Shown here piece after piece: positions 52,290 through 61,770 of a stretch of 64,000 nt of DNA (positions are counted from its first letter, which is position 1; each line of letters begins with the position of its first letter). The position numbers and the translations under genes are program-made. The stretch spans positions 682,001-746,000 of the forward strand of contig NZ_CP047187.1 of NCBI RefSeq assembly GCF_030408615.1, written 5' to 3'. Under the pieces are notes generated by a model. That model saw only the letters and a program-made list of their open reading frames with translations. It ran no database searches and had not been told where the DNA came from. Source of the DNA: Corynebacterium bovis DSM 20582 = CIP 54.80 (GTDB lineage: Bacteria > Actinomycetota > Actinomycetes > Mycobacteriales > Mycobacteriaceae).

Positions 52290-53648
52290 GTGACCGAGAA
52301 CCCCGCACCGCGCGACCCCGCCGTCGGCACCCCCGCCCCCGCCCCACGGGACGGGCGCGACCCGGCGGCGGACCGCCCCACACCGCTCGTCGACCCCGTC
52401 GCCGTGCCCCCCGGGCTGCGGGGACGGTACGCGCGGCACCTCAGCCTCCCCGGGATCGGCCTCACCGGGCAGGGGCGGCTGCGCGCGGCGCGGGTGCTGT
52501 GCGTCGGGGCCGGCGGGCTCGGGTCCCCGGTCGCGCTGTACCTCGCCGCGGCGGGGGTCGGGACCCTCGGGATCATCGACGACGACACCGTCGACGAGTC
52601 GAACCTCCAGCGCCAGGTCATCCACGGCACCGCGGACGTCGGACGGCCGAAGACCGCCTCCGCCGCCGCGCGGATCCGGGACCTCAACCCGGACGTCACG
52701 GTCGTCGCCCACGACCGGCGGCTCAGCGACGACGGGGACATCCGGGACCTGCTCGCCGGGTACGACGTCATCGTCGACGGCAGCGACAACTACGACACGC
52801 GGTACCTCGTCGCCGACCTCGCCGCCGAGCTCGGGCTCCCCGTCGTCTGGGGGTCGGTCGCCCGGTTCGACGGGCAGGTCAGCGTCTTCTGGAACCGGCC
52901 CCTGCCCGGCTGCGGGCCCGCCGTGACGCTGCGGGACGTCTTCCCCTCGCCGCCACCGGACGGGACCGTGCCGGACTGCTCGACCGGCGGGGTCGTCGGC
53001 GTGCTGCCCGGGGTCGTCGGCACGATGATGGCCGCCGAGACCGTCAAGCTCATCACCGGCCACGGCCGGACGCTCCTCGGCACCCTCGGCGTGTGGGACG
53101 GGGAGCGGGCCGTGTTCCGGCGCTTCGACGTCTCCGCCGTCGCCGGGACGGGTGGGGAGCGGGACGGGGGCGAGCGGGACGGCGGGGGCGAGCGGGACGG
53201 CGGGGGCGAGCGGGACGGCGAACGGAACGGCGGGGAGGACGTGCCCGGCACCGGACCGGCCGCCCCGGGGACACCCGGTCGCGTCGCCGCCGCCGACCTC
53301 GACACGGCGTGGCTGGGGGCGTTCGCCGCGGAGGGGGGCGTCGTCGTCGATGTCCGGGAACCCCCCGAATGGGCCGGGGGTGTCCTCGGCGACCCCGTGC
53401 GACTCCCCCTCAGCACCCTCCGCGACGGTGACCTCGGCGATGACGGTGACGACGGCGATCTCGGCGACCTCGGCGGACTCCCGCACGACACCCCGCTGCT
53501 CGTGTACTGCGCCGGCGGCGTGCGCTCGGCGGAGGCCGCGCGACGGCTCCGGGACCGGGGGTTCTCCGACGTCCGCGACGTCGACGGCGGCATCGTCGGC
53601 TGGTGGGAGGCGGGCCACCCGGGGGACGCCGGGACTGGGTTAGGGTGA
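52290..53648 (+). CDS. moeZ: Adenylyltransferase/sulfurtransferase MoeZ (ThiF-rhodanese fusion)
   Basis: 452-residue enzyme that activates small sulfur-carrier proteins by adenylation and thiocarboxylation, for molybdopterin, thiamine or cysteine synthesis. The ThiF domain has the ATP loop GAGGLGSPVALYLAAAGVG (near 71-89), DDDTVDESNLQRQVIH and the Cys loop DCSTGGVVGVLPG. The rhodanese domain (about 340-450) has VVVDVREPPEWAGG and the persulfide Cys in VYCAGGVRSAEAARRL (near 407). Between them is a GGGERDG-type repeat linker (about 285-310). GTG 52290 follows AGGAGGACGACC. TGA overlaps a downstream ATG, but the next gene appears to have its own leaderless promoter. Confidence 0.9.
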   Translation: MTENPAPRDPAVGTPAPAPRDGRDPAADRPTPLVDPVAVPPGLRGRYARHLSLPGIGLTGQGRLRAARVLCVGAGGLGSPVALYLAAAGVGTLGIIDDDTVDESNLQRQVIHGTADVGRPKTASAAARIRDLNPDVTVVAHDRRLSDDGDIRDLLAGYDVIVDGSDNYDTRYLVADLAAELGLPVVWGSVARFDGQVSVFWNRPLPGCGPAVTLRDVFPSPPPDGTVPDCSTGGVVGVLPGVVGTMMAAETVKLITGHGRTLLGTLGVWDGERAVFRRFDVSAVAGTGGERDGGERDGGGERDGGGERDGERNGGEDVPGTGPAAPGTPGRVAAADLDTAWLGAFAAEGGVVVDVREPPEWAGGVLGDPVRLPLSTLRDGDLGDDGDDGDLGDLGGLPHDTPLLVYCAGGVRSAEAARRLRDRGFSDVRDVDGGIVGWWEAGHPGDAGTGLG

Positions 53649-53653
53649 TGGGC

Positions 53654-54511
53654 ATGACCGCTCCTCCGCTGCACATCCTCTCCGGGTTCCAGGTCGGCCA
53701 CGCCACCCCCGTGGAGCTGGACGACGCCTGGGCCGGGGGGTGGCGCTGCGACAGGGCGGTGCTGCGCTGGACCGACGACCCCGCCCGGGCGACGTGGACG
53801 GCGAAGACCCTCGACCGGGTGCGGCCCGCCGGGGTGGCCGTCGCCCGGCCCATCCGGTCCTCCGACGGGCGCTGGTCCGTCGGCGGGTGGAACGCGAGGA
53901 CCTTCCTCAGCGGCGCCCGCGCCCCCCGGTTCGACGAGACCGCCGCGACGGTGCTCCGGGTCAACGAGGCGCTGCGCGACGAGGAACGCCCCGCGTTCCT
54001 CACCGCGCCCGAACCGGGGCGGACGTGGTCGGAGCGGGACATCCTCGCGGCCGCCGAGCACGCGGCGTGGTCGCCCGACCCGGCGGCGGTCGTCGGCGCG
54101 GTCCTCGACCCGGACAGCGTGCCCCGTGACGACGTCGCCCAGGCCATCGAGAAGGTCGTCGGCCTCGTCCTGCTCCGCGACGAGGTCACCGCGCCCGACC
54201 AGCTCGTCCACGCGGACGCCCTCGGCACGACGGCGTACGACGGCGCGGCGGACCCCGTCGTCACCGACATCGTCCCCGCGTGGCGGCCCGCCGGGTGGTC
54301 CGTCGCCGTGCTCATCGTCGACTCCCTGGCCTGGGCGAACGCGGAGGACACCCTGCTCAACCGCTGGTCCCACCTGCCGGACTTCCCGCAGCTCGTCCTC
54401 CGGGCCGTGATCTACCGGCTGTTCGTCCACGTGCTGCACCCGGGGAGCCGGCCCGAGGCGTGGCCCGGTCTCGCACGTGTGAGCGATGTCGTGGCCGCGC
54501 GTTTCCGGTGA
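53654..54511 (+). CDS. TIGR02569 family protein (Rv3205c-like)
   Basis: 285-residue conserved actinobacterial protein of unknown function. Segments such as GWRCDRAVLRWTDDPARATW, RPIRSSDGRWSVGGWNARTF and WPGLARVSDVVAARF are family-like. The fold resembles small-molecule kinases of the phosphotransferase group (from family descriptions), but I cannot identify a certain catalytic loop. The start ATG 53654 is preferred over ATG 53648: TAGGGT (53641-53646) ends seven bases before it. The gene is in the order moeZ-TIGR02569-adnA, as in M. tuberculosis. Confidence 0.75.
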   Translation: MTAPPLHILSGFQVGHATPVELDDAWAGGWRCDRAVLRWTDDPARATWTAKTLDRVRPAGVAVARPIRSSDGRWSVGGWNARTFLSGARAPRFDETAATVLRVNEALRDEERPAFLTAPEPGRTWSERDILAAAEHAAWSPDPAAVVGAVLDPDSVPRDDVAQAIEKVVGLVLLRDEVTAPDQLVHADALGTTAYDGAADPVVTDIVPAWRPAGWSVAVLIVDSLAWANAEDTLLNRWSHLPDFPQLVLRAVIYRLFVHVLHPGSRPEAWPGLARVSDVVAARFR

Positions 54512-54528
54512 CTGTCCGGTGCCGCTGC

Positions 54529-54534
54529 CATAAT
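54529..54534 (+). promoter_or_regulatory. -10 of leaderless adnA transcript
   Basis: CATAAT, seven bases before ATG 54542. This selects 54542 over the in-frame ATG 54533, which overlaps the hexamer. Confidence 0.6.
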
Positions 54535-54541
54535 GGGCTGC

Positions 54542-57500
54542 ATGACTGACGACGCAGCACATGCACCGCGCCCGGACCGTGGCGGTCCCGTGAGCGGACC
54601 GGCCGGGGGGACGGGGACGGCGCAGACCGGGGGGCCGGGGACGGCGCAGGCCGGGGGGACGGGGACGGCGCAGGAGACCGCCGCGCGGCTGCTGCGCAGG
54701 ATCGGCGGCGGCGGGGCGGTGACCGTCGACCTCGACACGACGGTGACCGCGCCGGAGGAACGACGCTGGGAGGGGCTGCCGGGCGCGCTCGTCGCCGGTG
54801 ACCCGCGGCTCGACCGGGACGCGCCCTACGCGGTGCTCGGCGGGCCGGGGACGGGGAAGACCTCGCTCATCGTCGACACCGCCGTGTCCTTCCTGCGCGC
54901 CGGGGGGAGGGCGGACGAACTCATGGTCGTCACGCCGTCGAAGGAGTCCGCGGCCGCGGTCCGGACGGCGGTGGTGGACCGGCTCCGGGCGGAGGACTCC
55001 TACGCCACGTCCGGGTCGCCCGTGCGGTCGGTGCACTCCTGGGCCTTCACCATCCTCACGACCGTGACGTCCGAACAGCACGACCCCCTGCCCCGGCTCA
55101 TGAGCGGTGCGGAGCACGACGCCCAGATCCGGGAGCTGCTGCGCGGGCACGTGGCCGACAACCGGGGCGACTGGCCGGACGAGATCCGGCCCGCCCTGCC
55201 GCTCACCGGGTTCGCCCGGCAGCTGCGTGACCTGCTGCTCCGGGCCGCGGAACGGGGACTCGGGCCCGACGACCTGGAGGAACTCGGACGGCGGCACGGC
55301 CGGCCCATGTGGACCGCGGCCGCGTCCTTCCTGCGGGAGTACCGGCAGGTGCAGGAGTTGTCCGGGACCACGAACCTCAACGCCTCCGAACTGCTCCACA
55401 CCGCCCTCGCCGCCCTCCGGGCCGACGACGCCCGGGAGCGGACGGACGTCTCCTCGCCGGCCGTCGCCCGGTGGCGGGACTCCCTCCGGCTCGTGCTCGT
55501 CGACGACGCCCACAACCTCGACCCCGCCGCCGGGGAGTTCATCGACCTCTTCCTGCGGCCCGGCGTGACCGCCGTCGTCACCGGCGACCCGGACCAGTGC
55601 GTCTTCCATTTCCGCGGCGCGGACGAGCAGTTCCTCACCCGGCACGCCGCGACGGGGGACCACCGGGTCACCCTGTCCCGCTCCCACCGGCTCACCGCCG
55701 GGCCGGCCGCCGCCGTCCGCCGGCTCCAGGAGCGCCTGCCCGCCTCCGGGGCCGCGGCGACGTCGCTGCGGGTGCCCCTCACCGGGGTCGCCGGGGAGCC
55801 GGAGGCCGGTGGGGACGGCGACCGTCCGACCGGGGGCGGCGCGGCGCCGGCGGGCATCGCCGTCCACCGGGCGCCGACGGTCACCGCGGAGCGGCTCGTC
55901 GTCACCGATCATGTGCGGCGCGCCCACGTCGTCGACGAGGTCCCGTGGAGCCGCATCGCCGTCATCGTGCGGTCGGTGGCGGACATCCCCGCGCTCCGGA
56001 GGACCCTGCTGTCCCACGGCGTGCCCGTGACCGTCGACCCCACCAGTGTCGTCCTCGCGGAGCAGCAGCTCGTGTCGGTGCTGCTCCTCGCCCTGGAGGC
56101 GCTGCTCCGGCCGCTGACGACGGCGGAGGTGCAGCGGCTCGTCGAGAGCCCCCTCGGCGGGGCGGACCCGGTGATGGTGCGGCGGCTCGAACGGTCCGTC
56201 GCGCGCGCCGTCCTCGGGACCGGGATGCGGGCCATGGAGTGCGTGAGCCGCATCGTCCTGCGGGAGGCCACGCCGACCGAGGAACAGCAGTGGACCCGGT
56301 TCTTCGGGCCGCGTGAACAGGGGGTGCTCGACCGGATCCGCGCCGTCGTCGACGCCGGCCGGGACGCCCACCGGGCCGGCGGCAGCGTCGAGACCGTGCT
56401 GTGGAAGGTGTGGCAGGCCGCCGACCTCGCCCCGTCGCTCCAGCAGCAGGCCCTGCGCGGCGGCACGCTCGGCTCCCAGGCGGACCGCGACCTCGACGCG
56501 GTGATGAGCCTGTTCGACCTCGCCGGGGACATCGTCGAGCGCAACCCCAACGTCACCCTGCGGACCTTCGTCGAGGACGTCCGCGCGCAGGAACTGCCCA
56601 CCGGCGGGCGCGACCGGCGGGGCGTCGTGCCCGACGCCGTGGAGATCCTGCCCGCCCACGCCGCCGCCGGGCGGGAGTGGGACGTGGTCGTCGTCGCCGG
56701 GGTCCAGGAGGACTCCTGGCCCGCCGGGCTCACCGTCGGCGGGCTGTTCGGCCAGGTGGAGCTCGTCGACGCGCTCGACCGCGGCATCGAACCGGGCGCG
56801 CCCGTCGCCCGCGCGGCCGGGGCCCTGCAGGAGGAGCGGCGGCTGTTCCTCCTCGCCGTGTCCCGGGCGCGGCACTCCACGCTCGTCACCGCGACCGGGA
56901 CGTCCACCGACGACGCCGACGTGCCCTCCCGGTTCCTCCGCGAGATCGAGGAGAGCGGTGCCGTCCAGGGGACAGGTGCGGAGGACACCGGCGCGGGCAC
57001 CGGCGGTGCGGGGGACACCGGCGCGGGGACAGGTGCGGGAGACACCGTCGCCGGGGAGGGGGACGACGCCGCCCTTCCCCGGGTTCTCGCCGTGGAACCT
57101 CTCGTCGCCGAACTCCGCGACGCCGTGTGCGACCCCGACCGGCCGGGACACGAACGGGACGCCGCCGCCCGGTGCCTCGGTCGCTTCGCCGGGGCGGGCG
57201 TGCACGGGGCGGACCCCGACGACTGGTGGGGCGTGCTCCCCCCGTCGACGACCGCCCCCGTCGTCCCCGAGGGCACGCCCGTGCGGCTCAGCCCCTCCGC
57301 GATCGACCGGTTGTCGACCTGCGGCTTCACCGCGTTCATCGAGTCCGTCCGCAGCGACGACGCGCCGTCCGAGCCGATGCTCGTCGGCCAGTTCATCCAC
57401 GCCCTCGCGGAGGCGTTCGCCGACGGCCTCGACGTCGACACCGCGCACCGGCTCGTCGAGACCGTCATCCCCGAGCTCGTCGACGCGCCCCCGGCGGTCG

Positions 57501-58027
57501 TCGGGCACCGCGTCGAGACGTGGAGGCAGGGCGTCACCCGGCTCCACACGTGGATCACCGCCCGCGGCGGCGCGGACGTGGAGGTCGCCGTCGAACAGGC
57601 CCTCGAACAGGACATCGGGCAGACCGCGCGGGGCTACCGCGTCGTCCTCGCCGGACGGGCCGACCGGCTCGAGACCGGGCCCGACGGCACCCTCGTCATT
57701 GACTTCAAGACCGGCACCGCGGTGACGAAACAGCAGGCGGAGGACAGCGCCCAGCTGGCCTCCTACCAGCTGCTCGTCACCGACGGCGGCGGGACCGCCG
57801 CCGGGGCCGTCCTCGTCTACCCCGGGAAGGACACGAAGACCATGACCGTACGACGGCAGAGCGCCGCGACACCCGAACGGGTCGAGGAGTTCCGGGCGTC
57901 GCTCCTCGACCTCGCCGACACGATGATCGGGCCGGAGTTCACCGCCGCCGCCGACGGCGGACCGGGGGCGGGGGACACCGCCTCCCTCTCCCCGGCCACG
58001 ACGCAGGGAAGGCAGGTCGTCGAATGA
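54542..58027 (+). CDS. adnA: AdnA subunit of the AdnAB helicase-nuclease
   Basis: 1161-residue subunit of the actinobacterial double-strand-break resection motor. The N-terminal UvrD-like part has Walker A GGPGTGKTSL (near 98-107), but motif II reads VLVDDAHN (near 318) instead of DExx. This fits the view that the AdnA motor is the weaker one in mycobacteria. GDPDQCVFHFRGAD (motif III) is kept. The C-terminal RecB-like nuclease has LVIDFKTGTA (near 1053), with Gln/Tyr residues of QLASYQLLV after it. A Gly/Thr/Asp repeat linker interrupts near 805-840. The stop overlaps the adnB start (ATGA). Confidence 0.9.
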   Translation: MTDDAAHAPRPDRGGPVSGPAGGTGTAQTGGPGTAQAGGTGTAQETAARLLRRIGGGGAVTVDLDTTVTAPEERRWEGLPGALVAGDPRLDRDAPYAVLGGPGTGKTSLIVDTAVSFLRAGGRADELMVVTPSKESAAAVRTAVVDRLRAEDSYATSGSPVRSVHSWAFTILTTVTSEQHDPLPRLMSGAEHDAQIRELLRGHVADNRGDWPDEIRPALPLTGFARQLRDLLLRAAERGLGPDDLEELGRRHGRPMWTAAASFLREYRQVQELSGTTNLNASELLHTALAALRADDARERTDVSSPAVARWRDSLRLVLVDDAHNLDPAAGEFIDLFLRPGVTAVVTGDPDQCVFHFRGADEQFLTRHAATGDHRVTLSRSHRLTAGPAAAVRRLQERLPASGAAATSLRVPLTGVAGEPEAGGDGDRPTGGGAAPAGIAVHRAPTVTAERLVVTDHVRRAHVVDEVPWSRIAVIVRSVADIPALRRTLLSHGVPVTVDPTSVVLAEQQLVSVLLLALEALLRPLTTAEVQRLVESPLGGADPVMVRRLERSVARAVLGTGMRAMECVSRIVLREATPTEEQQWTRFFGPREQGVLDRIRAVVDAGRDAHRAGGSVETVLWKVWQAADLAPSLQQQALRGGTLGSQADRDLDAVMSLFDLAGDIVERNPNVTLRTFVEDVRAQELPTGGRDRRGVVPDAVEILPAHAAAGREWDVVVVAGVQEDSWPAGLTVGGLFGQVELVDALDRGIEPGAPVARAAGALQEERRLFLLAVSRARHSTLVTATGTSTDDADVPSRFLREIEESGAVQGTGAEDTGAGTGGAGDTGAGTGAGDTVAGEGDDAALPRVLAVEPLVAELRDAVCDPDRPGHERDAAARCLGRFAGAGVHGADPDDWWGVLPPSTTAPVVPEGTPVRLSPSAIDRLSTCGFTAFIESVRSDDAPSEPMLVGQFIHALAEAFADGLDVDTAHRLVETVIPELVDAPPAVVGHRVETWRQGVTRLHTWITARGGADVEVAVEQALEQDIGQTARGYRVVLAGRADRLETGPDGTLVIDFKTGTAVTKQQAEDSAQLASYQLLVTDGGGTAAGAVLVYPGKDTKTMTVRRQSAATPERVEEFRASLLDLADTMIGPEFTAAADGGPGAGDTASLSPATTQGRQVVE

Positions 58028-61000
58028 GCACCACCACCCCCGGGCCGACCGTGAGCCCCGTCGACCTGTCCCAGCGGATCCTCAACCAGAAGCACCCGCC
58101 CACGTCGCAGCAGGCCGAGGTCATCGGCGCCCCCGCCGGGCCCGCGCTCGTCGTCGCCGGCGCCGGCGCCGGGAAGACGGAGACGATGGCCGCGCGCGTC
58201 GTCTGGCTCGTCGCCAACGGGCTCGTGCTGCCCGAGCAGGTCCTCGGGCTGACCTTCACGAGAAAGGCCGCGAGCGAACTCGGCCGCCGCATCCGCGACC
58301 GGCTCGAATCCCTCGCGCAGAGCAGCTTCATCCGCGACCTGCCGGAGTCCGACCCCCGCCGCACCGCCCTCGAGGCCGTGACCCCGACCGTCGCGACGTA
58401 CGACTCGTACGCCGGGGACATCGTCCGGGAGTACGGGCTGCTCTACCCCATGGAACCCGCCGGGCGGATCATCACCGACACCGAACGGTGGATGATCGCC
58501 CGCGACGTCGTCCTCGGCTGGGACGGGCCGTCGGCGAAGGACCACGGCGTCGGGCATCTCATCTCGACGATGCTCGAGCTCAACGACGACATGGACAACC
58601 ACCTGTGCAGCATCGACGACGTGCGGGAGGAGACCCGCGCGGCCATCGCCAACGCCGGGAGCCTGCCCGAACGGGAGGGCAAGGAGGGGCGCAAGGGCGT
58701 CGCCGGGGAGGTCGGGAAGTTCATCGAGGCCCAGCAGCAGCGCCTCGACCTCCTCCCGCTCGTCGCCACCTTCCGGCAGCGCATGGACGAGCTCAACGTC
58801 ATGACGTTCGGCCAGCAGATGTCCCGCGCCGCCGAACTCGTCGACCGGCACGCGGAGATCGGCGTCGCCCACCGCCGCCGGTTCCGCGTCGTCATGCTCG
58901 ACGAGTACCAGGACACCGGGCACACCCAGCGCGTCATGCTCCGCCGGCTGTTCGGGGGAGGGGTCGACCCCGACCTCACCGTCACCGCCGTCGGCGACCC
59001 CATGCAGTCCATCTACGGCTTCCGCGGGGCGACGGCGTCGAACCTCTCCACCTTCCGCACCGACTTCCCGGTGGGCGACGAACCCGCCCCGAAACTCCAG
59101 CTCACCACCTCCTGGCGCAACCCGCCGCGCGTGCTCGACCTCGCCAACGCGGTCTCCGACTGGTCCCTCGAGTGGAACCGGGAGGACGACACGAACCGTC
59201 CCGTCCGCCGGCTCACCGCCGGGCGGGACATCCCCGGCGAGGACGTGCGCGTCGCATGGTTCGACCGGCGTGACCGGGAGGTCGACTGGGTGGCCGACCA
59301 GCTCGCCGCCGAGTACCGGGAGTTCAGCGACGACCTCGCCACCCCCGGGCACGGCCGCGACCGGCAGTTCACCGCCGCCGTCCTCGTGCGCCGGAACGCC
59401 GACGCGCTGCCGATCCACGACGCCCTCGTCGCCCGCGGGGTCCCGGTGGAGATGACCGCCGGGCCCGGGCTCCTCGACGTGCCCGAGGTCGCGGACGTGT
59501 ACGCCACGCTGCGGGTGCTCGTCGACCCCGACGACGACATCGCCCTGCTCCGGCTCCTCACCGGCGTGCGCTGGTCGATCGGCGCGCGGGACCTCGCCGC
59601 GCTGTCCGCGCGGGCGCGGCAGCTCAGCCGGGCCCGGACCCGCGCGGAGCCCGCCGGCGACGCGGACGGGGCGGACGGGACCGGTGTCGACGGGACCGGC
59701 ACGGACGTGGGCGGCGCCGGGGGGACCGACGACGACACCGCCGCGACCGTCGCCCGCCTCTGCGCCGACGCGCCCGCGGTGCTCGCCGAGCGGCTCCACG
59801 AGATCATGCGCAGCCGCGACATCGTCACCGTGGGGCTCGCCGACGCCCTCGCCGACCTGCGCGGCATCGAGGACCTGGGGTGCAGCGACACCGGCCGGCG
59901 GCGGCTCGCGGAACTCGCCGCCGAGCTCGGCCAGCTGCGCCGGCACAGCCTCGGCAAGCCGCTGCCCGACCTCGTCGCCGACATCGAGCAGATGACCGGC
60001 GTCCGCACCGAGGTGCTCACCCGGCACCACCGGGACGCCCGGGCGTCGGTCGGGACCAGCCACCTCGACCGCTTCGCGGACGTCGTCCGGTCCTTCGCCG
60101 ACCTCAGCGACGCCAGCCCCGCCGCACTCGTCGACTACCTGCGCGCCGCGCACCGGGAGGAGAAGGGACTCGAACCCGGCGAGGTGCAGACCCAGCCCAA
60201 CTGCGTGCAGATCCTCACCGTGCACAAGGCCAAGGGCCTTGAATGGGACATCGTCGCGGTGCCCCACGCCTCCCGGGACACGTACGGCGACGCCGTGAAA
60301 CGCCCGACCGTCCAGCCGTGGACGACAACCCCGCAGGTCATTCCCTCCGACCTGCGCGGGGACCGGGCGACCGGGCCGGACGACATGACCGGGGCCCCCG
60401 TGTTCGACGCCGCGGCCGTCGCCGACACGACCGACCACGTCGAGGAGTCCGAGGACTTCCGCCGCCGCGTCGGCGTCCACGCGGCGAAGGAGGACGACCG
60501 GCTGTTCTACGTCGCCGTCACCCGGTCCGCCCGGATGCTGCTCGTCAGCGGGTCCGCCGTGAAGCGCACCGACCTCACCGGTGACGACCTGACGTCGCGG
60601 AACACCGTCGACCCGTCCGTCGGGCTGATGCTCAGCCGGGCGCGGCTGCAGGGCGTGCCGGGTGCCGTCGCCCACTGGTCGCCGCTCGGGGCGCTGGCCA
60701 AGGCCACCGCCCCGAGCGCCCGGGAGCGGGAGGAGCTGGCGGCCTCCCGCGAGCAGCACCTCTTCGCCCTGACCCCGGAGGAGGAGGGGGCGCGCCTCGA
60801 CGCCGCCGCCGCGCACACCGCGCAGGAGAGCGCCGACGGCACTGCCGTGTGGCCGCGGCGCCCGGTCACCGAGACCCGGCCGGGCGTCGCCGACGGTGTC
60901 CGGCGGGTCCGGGCCGCGCAGGCCGCGCAGGTCGCGGCCCGAGCGCAGGCGGCGGACACCGCGGACGGTGAGGCGCGCAGTGCCGGCACAGGCACAGGCA

Positions 61001-61770
61001 CCGGCACGTCCACGGGCACCGCGGACGCCGGCACCCTCGCTGAGCTGTGGGAACGGGAGACCGAGCTGCTCGTCGAGGAGGTGGAGGCCGCGGCTCAGCC
61101 CCACGTCGCCGTCCCGCTCGGCACCCGGCTCACCGCCACCGAGGCCGTCGCCGTGCAGAAGGACCGGGCGGAGTTCGCCCGCCGCCGACGCCGCCCCGTG
61201 CCCCTCGAGCCGAAGCCGTACGCCAAGCGCGGCACCGCCTTCCACACCTGGGTGGAGCAGCGGTACGGCATGGTCAGCCTCCTCGACACCGACGACCTCC
61301 CCGGCGCCTCGGACGCGACCCTCGGGGACCCGGCGCTCGAACGGCTCAAGCAGGCCTTCCTCGAGTCGCCGTGGGCACACCGCCAGCCGCAGACCGTCGA
61401 GGGGGACTACTCGGTCACCCTCGCCGGGCACGTCGTCGAGGGGAGGATCGACGCCGTCTTCCACGAGGGCGACGACCCGGCCGCCGGGTGGTTCGTCGTC
61501 GACTGGAAGACGGGCCGCAAGCCCACGGGTGCGGACATGGAGGCCGCGACGGTGCAGCTCGGCGTGTACCGACTCGCGTGGGCGCGGGTCCTCAGCCGCC
61601 GGCTCGGCCGGGAGGTCCCGCCGGAGAACGTCCGTGCGGCCTTCCACTACGTGCTGTCGAACGAGACATACGAACCGGGTACACTGCCGTCAGCAGAGAC
61701 ACTCGCCGCCCTGTGGGGCGGTGCGACCGCGGTGGGAGAGCAGGAGCAGCGTGAGGGACCGACTTCGTGA
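58024..61770 (+). CDS. adnB: AdnB subunit of the AdnAB helicase-nuclease
   Basis: 1248-residue main motor and second nuclease of AdnAB. Walker A GAGAGKTETM is near 45-54, FTRKAASELGRRIRDRL follows, motif II VVMLDEYQDTGHTQR near 290, motif III GDPMQSIYGFRGA, motif V ILTVHKAKGLEWDIV and motif VI FYVAVTRSARML. The nuclease has AKRGTAFHTWVEQRYG, then FVVDWKTGRKP (near 1158) and QLGVYRLAWA. All catalytic residues look intact. Gly/Thr-rich repeats (GTGTGTSTGTADAGT) are inserted near 990. It is translated from ATG in the adnA stop. The channel gene starts within its last codons. Confidence 0.92.
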   Translation: MSTTTPGPTVSPVDLSQRILNQKHPPTSQQAEVIGAPAGPALVVAGAGAGKTETMAARVVWLVANGLVLPEQVLGLTFTRKAASELGRRIRDRLESLAQSSFIRDLPESDPRRTALEAVTPTVATYDSYAGDIVREYGLLYPMEPAGRIITDTERWMIARDVVLGWDGPSAKDHGVGHLISTMLELNDDMDNHLCSIDDVREETRAAIANAGSLPEREGKEGRKGVAGEVGKFIEAQQQRLDLLPLVATFRQRMDELNVMTFGQQMSRAAELVDRHAEIGVAHRRRFRVVMLDEYQDTGHTQRVMLRRLFGGGVDPDLTVTAVGDPMQSIYGFRGATASNLSTFRTDFPVGDEPAPKLQLTTSWRNPPRVLDLANAVSDWSLEWNREDDTNRPVRRLTAGRDIPGEDVRVAWFDRRDREVDWVADQLAAEYREFSDDLATPGHGRDRQFTAAVLVRRNADALPIHDALVARGVPVEMTAGPGLLDVPEVADVYATLRVLVDPDDDIALLRLLTGVRWSIGARDLAALSARARQLSRARTRAEPAGDADGADGTGVDGTGTDVGGAGGTDDDTAATVARLCADAPAVLAERLHEIMRSRDIVTVGLADALADLRGIEDLGCSDTGRRRLAELAAELGQLRRHSLGKPLPDLVADIEQMTGVRTEVLTRHHRDARASVGTSHLDRFADVVRSFADLSDASPAALVDYLRAAHREEKGLEPGEVQTQPNCVQILTVHKAKGLEWDIVAVPHASRDTYGDAVKRPTVQPWTTTPQVIPSDLRGDRATGPDDMTGAPVFDAAAVADTTDHVEESEDFRRRVGVHAAKEDDRLFYVAVTRSARMLLVSGSAVKRTDLTGDDLTSRNTVDPSVGLMLSRARLQGVPGAVAHWSPLGALAKATAPSAREREELAASREQHLFALTPEEEGARLDAAAAHTAQESADGTAVWPRRPVTETRPGVADGVRRVRAAQAAQVAARAQAADTADGEARSAGTGTGTGTSTGTADAGTLAELWERETELLVEEVEAAAQPHVAVPLGTRLTATEAVAVQKDRAEFARRRRRPVPLEPKPYAKRGTAFHTWVEQRYGMVSLLDTDDLPGASDATLGDPALERLKQAFLESPWAHRQPQTVEGDYSVTLAGHVVEGRIDAVFHEGDDPAAGWFVVDWKTGRKPTGADMEAATVQLGVYRLAWARVLSRRLGREVPPENVRAAFHYVLSNETYEPGTLPSAETLAALWGGATAVGEQEQREGPTS

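Noticed and set aside
54533-54541. Upstream ATG of adnA
   Set aside because: It overlaps the -10 CATAAT; a leaderless mRNA would begin at 54542.
52790-57547. A 1585-codon minus-strand open frame across moeZ, the TIGR02569 gene and adnA
   Set aside because: Low-complexity translation opposite conserved coding genes; a composition artefact.
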